Both the position numbers and the translations under genes were made by a program. From contig CAKOLL010000001.1 in assembly GCA_934096295.1 (NCBI GenBank), positions 1 to 64,000 on the forward strand: a DNA stretch of 64,000 bases, read 5' to 3'. A model generated the notes under the pieces. That model ran no database searches. It saw only the letters and a program-made list of their open reading frames with translations, and was not told where the DNA came from. This document shows, piece by piece, positions 61,617 through 64,000 of the stretch. The DNA comes from an uncultured Bacilli bacterium. Lineage in GTDB: Bacteria > Bacillota_I > Bacilli_A > RF39 > UBA660. Position 1 is the stretch's first letter, and every line of letters begins with the position of its first letter.

Positions 61617-62049
61617 TTATTTTAATTCGTCAAGCATAATTTGTTTTATTTTATCTATATCAGTAAAGAATAGATTTAGTCCCATTTTTTTACTAACAAT
61701 CATGTATTTGAAATTATCTAAGATTTCATTTTTTAACACATTAACAACTTTTAATGGTTTCTAAAATAGGAAAAGCATTTTGGAGCAATATTGCAGCATC
61801 TTTATTAGCTATTTTTCTTATCATAATTGTACGACAACTTCCATACTTTTGAATTTTTTGATTTATTATTTTTTGATATTTATCAATTTTACTGCTTAAT
61901 GGAACAAACCATAATATATCCTTATCTTTAATTGTAAAATAAGTGGGACGAGCATGCCCGTTTTCGTGATTAATCATTAAACCTTTATCATTAGCTTTTT
62001 CAAAAAACGAATCTTTTATATGATAAATATATCCTGTTTGTACTTTCAT
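61617..62049 (-). pseudogene. Type III toxin (ToxN/AbiQ/CptN-like endoribonuclease) with a frameshift
   Basis: ATG at 62047-62049 follows GGGAG. The first reading frame (102 aa, to 61741) has the family's ENGHARPTYFTIKDKDILWF, then FVPLSSKIDKYQKII, KYGSCRTIMIRK and AAILLQNAFPI. It then hits TAA. The next frame, entered at the A4 run at 61749-61752, continues with VVNVLKNEILDNFKYMI and ends FFTDIDKIKQIMLDELK, the expected C-terminus, to 61617. Corrected length is ~143 aa. So a one-base indel splits the toxin. It sits behind repeats and an attenuator exactly as in type III TA loci. It could be inactivated, recoded or a sequence error. Confidence 0.78.
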
Positions 62050-62080
62050 TTTGTATCAACTCCCTGTATTTACTATTTTA

Positions 62081-62123
62081 ACATAAAACAAAAGAAAACT
62101 CTATCATTTAGGATAGAGTTTTC
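62081..62123 (-). terminator. Attenuator between the ToxI-like RNA and the toxin gene
   Basis: Perfect 12-bp stem GAAAACTCTATC / GATAGAGTTTTC at 62094-62123, then on the minus strand TTTTGTTTTATGT. Type III loci use such a leaky terminator to make much more antitoxin RNA than toxin mRNA. Confidence 0.92.
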
Positions 62124-62128
62124 AAACA

Positions 62129-62227
62129 TTTTCGTCCGGAATAATTTATACTTCGCACCATCCGGGAGCGACTAACATTTCACGTTCGGGATTATTTATA
62201 ACTCGCACCACCCGAGAGCGACTAACA
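62129..62227 (-). ncRNA. ToxI-like antitoxin RNA repeats (two units)
   Basis: On the minus strand, two tandem units of 50 and 49 nt (62178-62227 and 62129-62177), each starting TGTTAGTCGCTC and ending near CGAAAA or CGTGAAA. A third partial unit (TGTTTG) begins at 62128. Each unit contains a 5-bp stem: TCGGG with CCCGA in unit 1, CCGGA with TCCGG in unit 2. The two differing pairs changed on both sides together, so the fold is conserved. Such repeats are cut by the toxin into pseudoknots that inhibit it. Confidence 0.85.
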
Positions 62228-62260
62228 TTTTCTTTTAAGCATTTTTTCAAATGCAGTTTT

Positions 62261-62289
62261 AATATACTACATTTCATAATAAAAGTCAA
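62261..62289 (-). promoter_or_regulatory. Promoter of the type III TA locus
   Basis: Minus strand TTGACT (complement of 62284-62289), 17-base spacer, TATATT (complement of 62261-62266). Transcript start ~62254, followed by a small hairpin (GCATTT-GAAA-AAATGC) before the repeats. Confidence 0.75.
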
Positions 62290-62414
62290 TTATATTACTA
62301 ACATTTACATTATTATTATATGATATTTATCTTTTTTTATTCTTTTTAAATAATTTTATGTTAATGAAAAAGAATTAAATTAGGTAAATTAACATATAAT
62401 TTTATGGTGATGTT

Positions 62415-63167
62415 ATGGAAATAGTTGGCCCCCTTATTATATCCACAATTGCAGGCTTATCAACTTTAATCGGAGCTATTCCAATATTTTTTAATATAAA
62501 AGAAAAGAACTTAAACAAATTTATTAGTTTTTGTCTTTCTTTTTCTATTGCTATAATGATATCTATTAGTATTTTTGATTTGATACCGACATCTTTTTTT
62601 GAAATAGTAAATTTTTATGGAGTAGGGAAGACATTTATTATATTATTAATATCATTTATTATTAGTTATATAATTATTACATTTTTAAGTTCTTTGGTTG
62701 AAAAGGAAAGTAAAGGTATTGATTTATATAAACTTGGTATTTTAAATATGATCGTTTTAATTCTTCATAATTTACCTGAAGGGATTGCAACTTTCCTAAG
62801 TAGTTATCATAGTATTGATTTAGGTTTAAGACTATCGGTAGCCATTATGCTTCATAACATACCAGAAGGAATATCCATAGCTGTACCAATATATTATGCA
62901 ACTGGTAGTAGAAAAAAAGCTATAAAATCAACTTTGATATCTGGATTATCAGAACCTTTGGGGGCTATTCTAGCTTATGTATTTTTAAAAAGATTTGTAT
63001 CAGAATTAATGATTAGTATAGTTTTAATTGTTGTGGCAGGATTAATGATTACTTTATCAATACAGGAAATGCTTCCAAGAACATTAAAATATAAAGAAAA
63101 TAAATGGATTTATTTAGGACTTGTAATTGGAACAATCCTAGTAATTGTAAATGTAATTATTAGTTAA
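62415..63167 (+). CDS. ZIP-family metal ion transporter (ZupT-like)
   Basis: 250 aa, about eight transmembrane helices. The metal-site helices are visible as LHNLPEGIATF in TM4 and MLHNIPEGISIA in TM5. A Gly-rich LISGLSEPLGAILAY follows. Probably imports Zn2+ or other divalent cations. Start ATG follows ATGGTGATGTT. The ~110-base AT-rich leader shows no clear Zur/Fur palindrome. Monocistronic. Confidence 0.9.
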   Translation: MEIVGPLIISTIAGLSTLIGAIPIFFNIKEKNLNKFISFCLSFSIAIMISISIFDLIPTSFFEIVNFYGVGKTFIILLISFIISYIIITFLSSLVEKESKGIDLYKLGILNMIVLILHNLPEGIATFLSSYHSIDLGLRLSVAIMLHNIPEGISIAVPIYYATGSRKKAIKSTLISGLSEPLGAILAYVFLKRFVSELMISIVLIVVAGLMITLSIQEMLPRTLKYKENKWIYLGLVIGTILVIVNVIIS

Positions 63168-63180
63168 ATCTACATATACC

Positions 63181-63209
63181 TTGTCTTTTTATTGTTATTA
63201 TTATATAAT
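63181..63209 (+). promoter_or_regulatory. Promoter of the 63236 gene
   Basis: TTGTCT (63181-63186), 17-base spacer, perfect TATAAT (63204-63209). Confidence 0.7.
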
Positions 63210-63235
63210 AATAACTTAAAGAAAAGAGGTAAATT

Positions 63236-64000
63236 ATGTTTGAATTTAAAGATAATATTGATAAGTTTGGAAATGATATTATAAAACTTGGTAAATTGTT
63301 ACTAAGTAATAAAGAATTTGATGATTTATATAATTTTCACAAAAAATCGTGGGGACTTGATGGAAATACAGAATATGATTATCGAGTATATGCTAGCAAT
63401 AATACTTTTAATATGAATGAAATATTTACAAGAATATTTCAATTTGAAAATTCAGGGACTGAAGAAGAAAAAAAGTTAGAACATATTCGTAATACAACTT
63501 TTCTTACAAAGAATGGACTTTTTTGCTGTGCCAAAGATATTGTAGATTTCTATAAAAAGAATGGACGTTTTCCTAGAATACTATTTGTGTTTGACTATAC
63601 TGATGAATTCCATAGAGAAATATTTGATGTTTTAATTAAATTAGAGTATATTATTTACGATTTACTTGATATTGATGTAAACAATTTAGATGCAGTCGCC
63701 CAAATTAGGCAAAAATTATATAGAAAAGAGTCTGTTAATATAAAATTATATGCTTCTTGGATTTCTAAAAGAACATTATTATCTTACCATTACCAAAAAA
63801 GTTTAAATATTGAAAAGAAGATGAATTCTAGTGATTTTTTATCTTTTGTTTTCTTTTTAAATGATTATATAAAAAGACTTGGATTCGTTCAAAACAAAAG
63901 CTATTTACCCCTTATATCTGTTGATGCTAATGATGAATTTGTTAATAAGACTTGCAAAGAAACTCACAAGTATGAGTATTATCCATTAAGGTATTATGGT
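63236..64000 (+). CDS. Unknown protein, 3' end beyond the window
   Basis: ATG behind AAAGAGGTAA; open for 255 codons up to the window edge. Cytoplasmic, mixed alpha/beta. Segments such as FPRILFVFDYTDEFHREIFD and a CC pair (LFCCAKDIVDFYKK) are visible but no family is recognised. Truncated by the window end. Confidence 0.6.
   Translation, partial: MFEFKDNIDKFGNDIIKLGKLLLSNKEFDDLYNFHKKSWGLDGNTEYDYRVYASNNTFNMNEIFTRIFQFENSGTEEEKKLEHIRNTTFLTKNGLFCCAKDIVDFYKKNGRFPRILFVFDYTDEFHREIFDVLIKLEYIIYDLLDIDVNNLDAVAQIRQKLYRKESVNIKLYASWISKRTLLSYHYQKSLNIEKKMNSSDFLSFVFFLNDYIKRLGFVQNKSYLPLISVDANDEFVNKTCKETHKYEYYPLRYYG

Noticed and set aside
1..64000. CRISPR array
   Set aside because: The only short tandem repeats are the two ToxI-like units at 62129-62227; no regularly spaced direct repeats with unique spacers were seen.
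1..64000. Genetic code with TGA as Trp, as in Mycoplasma
   Set aside because: Clear genes (for example addB, addA, the 49189 kinase) end in TGA followed by the next gene's start, and Trp is always TGG.
1..64000. tRNA genes near the aminoacyl-tRNA synthetase genes
   Set aside because: No T-loop GGTTCRANTCC-type pattern with matching arms was found by eye in the gaps; a tRNAscan run would settle it.

Overview
The window looks like a chromosome segment of an uncultured, very low-GC Bacillota/Bacilli, probably close to the gut RF39/Mollicutes-like groups. Evidence: AT-rich codon use; clear rho-independent terminators; TGA used as a stop (TGG is the only Trp codon seen); a Bacilli-type gene set (AddAB, GatCAB, SpoIIM-like, SpoVB-like, a T-box before aspS, rel-dtd, RarA-TcdA) and a compact ProRS of the archaeal/eukaryotic type. 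Taxonomy is inference; no rRNA gene is present.

Layout. 1-2056: the 3' end of a secreted protein whose last ~50 codons look like a diversity-generating-retroelement variable region, a 30-aa membrane miniprotein and a SpoIIM-like protein. 2080-13025: mnmA, a regulator, a membrane-anchored protein, then an addB-addA-flavoprotein-flavoprotein operon. 13109-15278: a 36-aa gene, then a secreted protein paired with a lipoprotein-type sortase. 15361-20858: nusB-xseA-xseB-proS interrupted by two HipA-like kinases and a GNAT. 20886-25208: flippase, Rel, dtd, gtrA.

25209-43052 is the accessory core. It starts with two tandem copies, one decayed, of a small cassette. The cassette holds a 25-aa hydrophobic peptide gene with a strong Shine-Dalgarno site, flanked by inverted repeats and faced by an antisense promoter and antisense terminator. 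This is a type I toxin-antitoxin-like arrangement I cannot match to a named family. Next come three very large LRR-like paralogs on the minus strand. They diverge from a five-gene plus-strand operon in which two proteins carry a J-domain and four share a repeated ~90-residue helical module.

43069-53087: T-box and aspS, an ART-like protein, a degenerate HisRS-like protein, asnS, a P-loop kinase, gatCAB and an Arc-type ribbon-helix-helix regulator. 53265-60015: HerA-like ATPase, a cell-wall glucosaminidase, a probable 6S RNA, tcdA, gpsA, rarA and a Xer recombinase. 60019-64000: a tiny Asn/Lys/Arg-rich protein, a class I amidotransferase, an unknown protein, a type III toxin-antitoxin locus (two ~49-nt RNA repeats, attenuator, toxin gene with a frameshift), a ZIP metal transporter and a truncated unknown gene.

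How they fit together: housekeeping blocks for tRNA charging (aspS, asnS, proS, gatCAB, dtd, mnmA), DNA repair (addAB, xseAB, rarA, herA, xer) and envelope functions are interspersed with conflict/stress-type accessory genes (type I-like and type III TA, HipA-like kinases, RHH regulator, LRR/J-domain paralog island). I saw no CRISPR array, rRNA, tRNA or insertion sequence.
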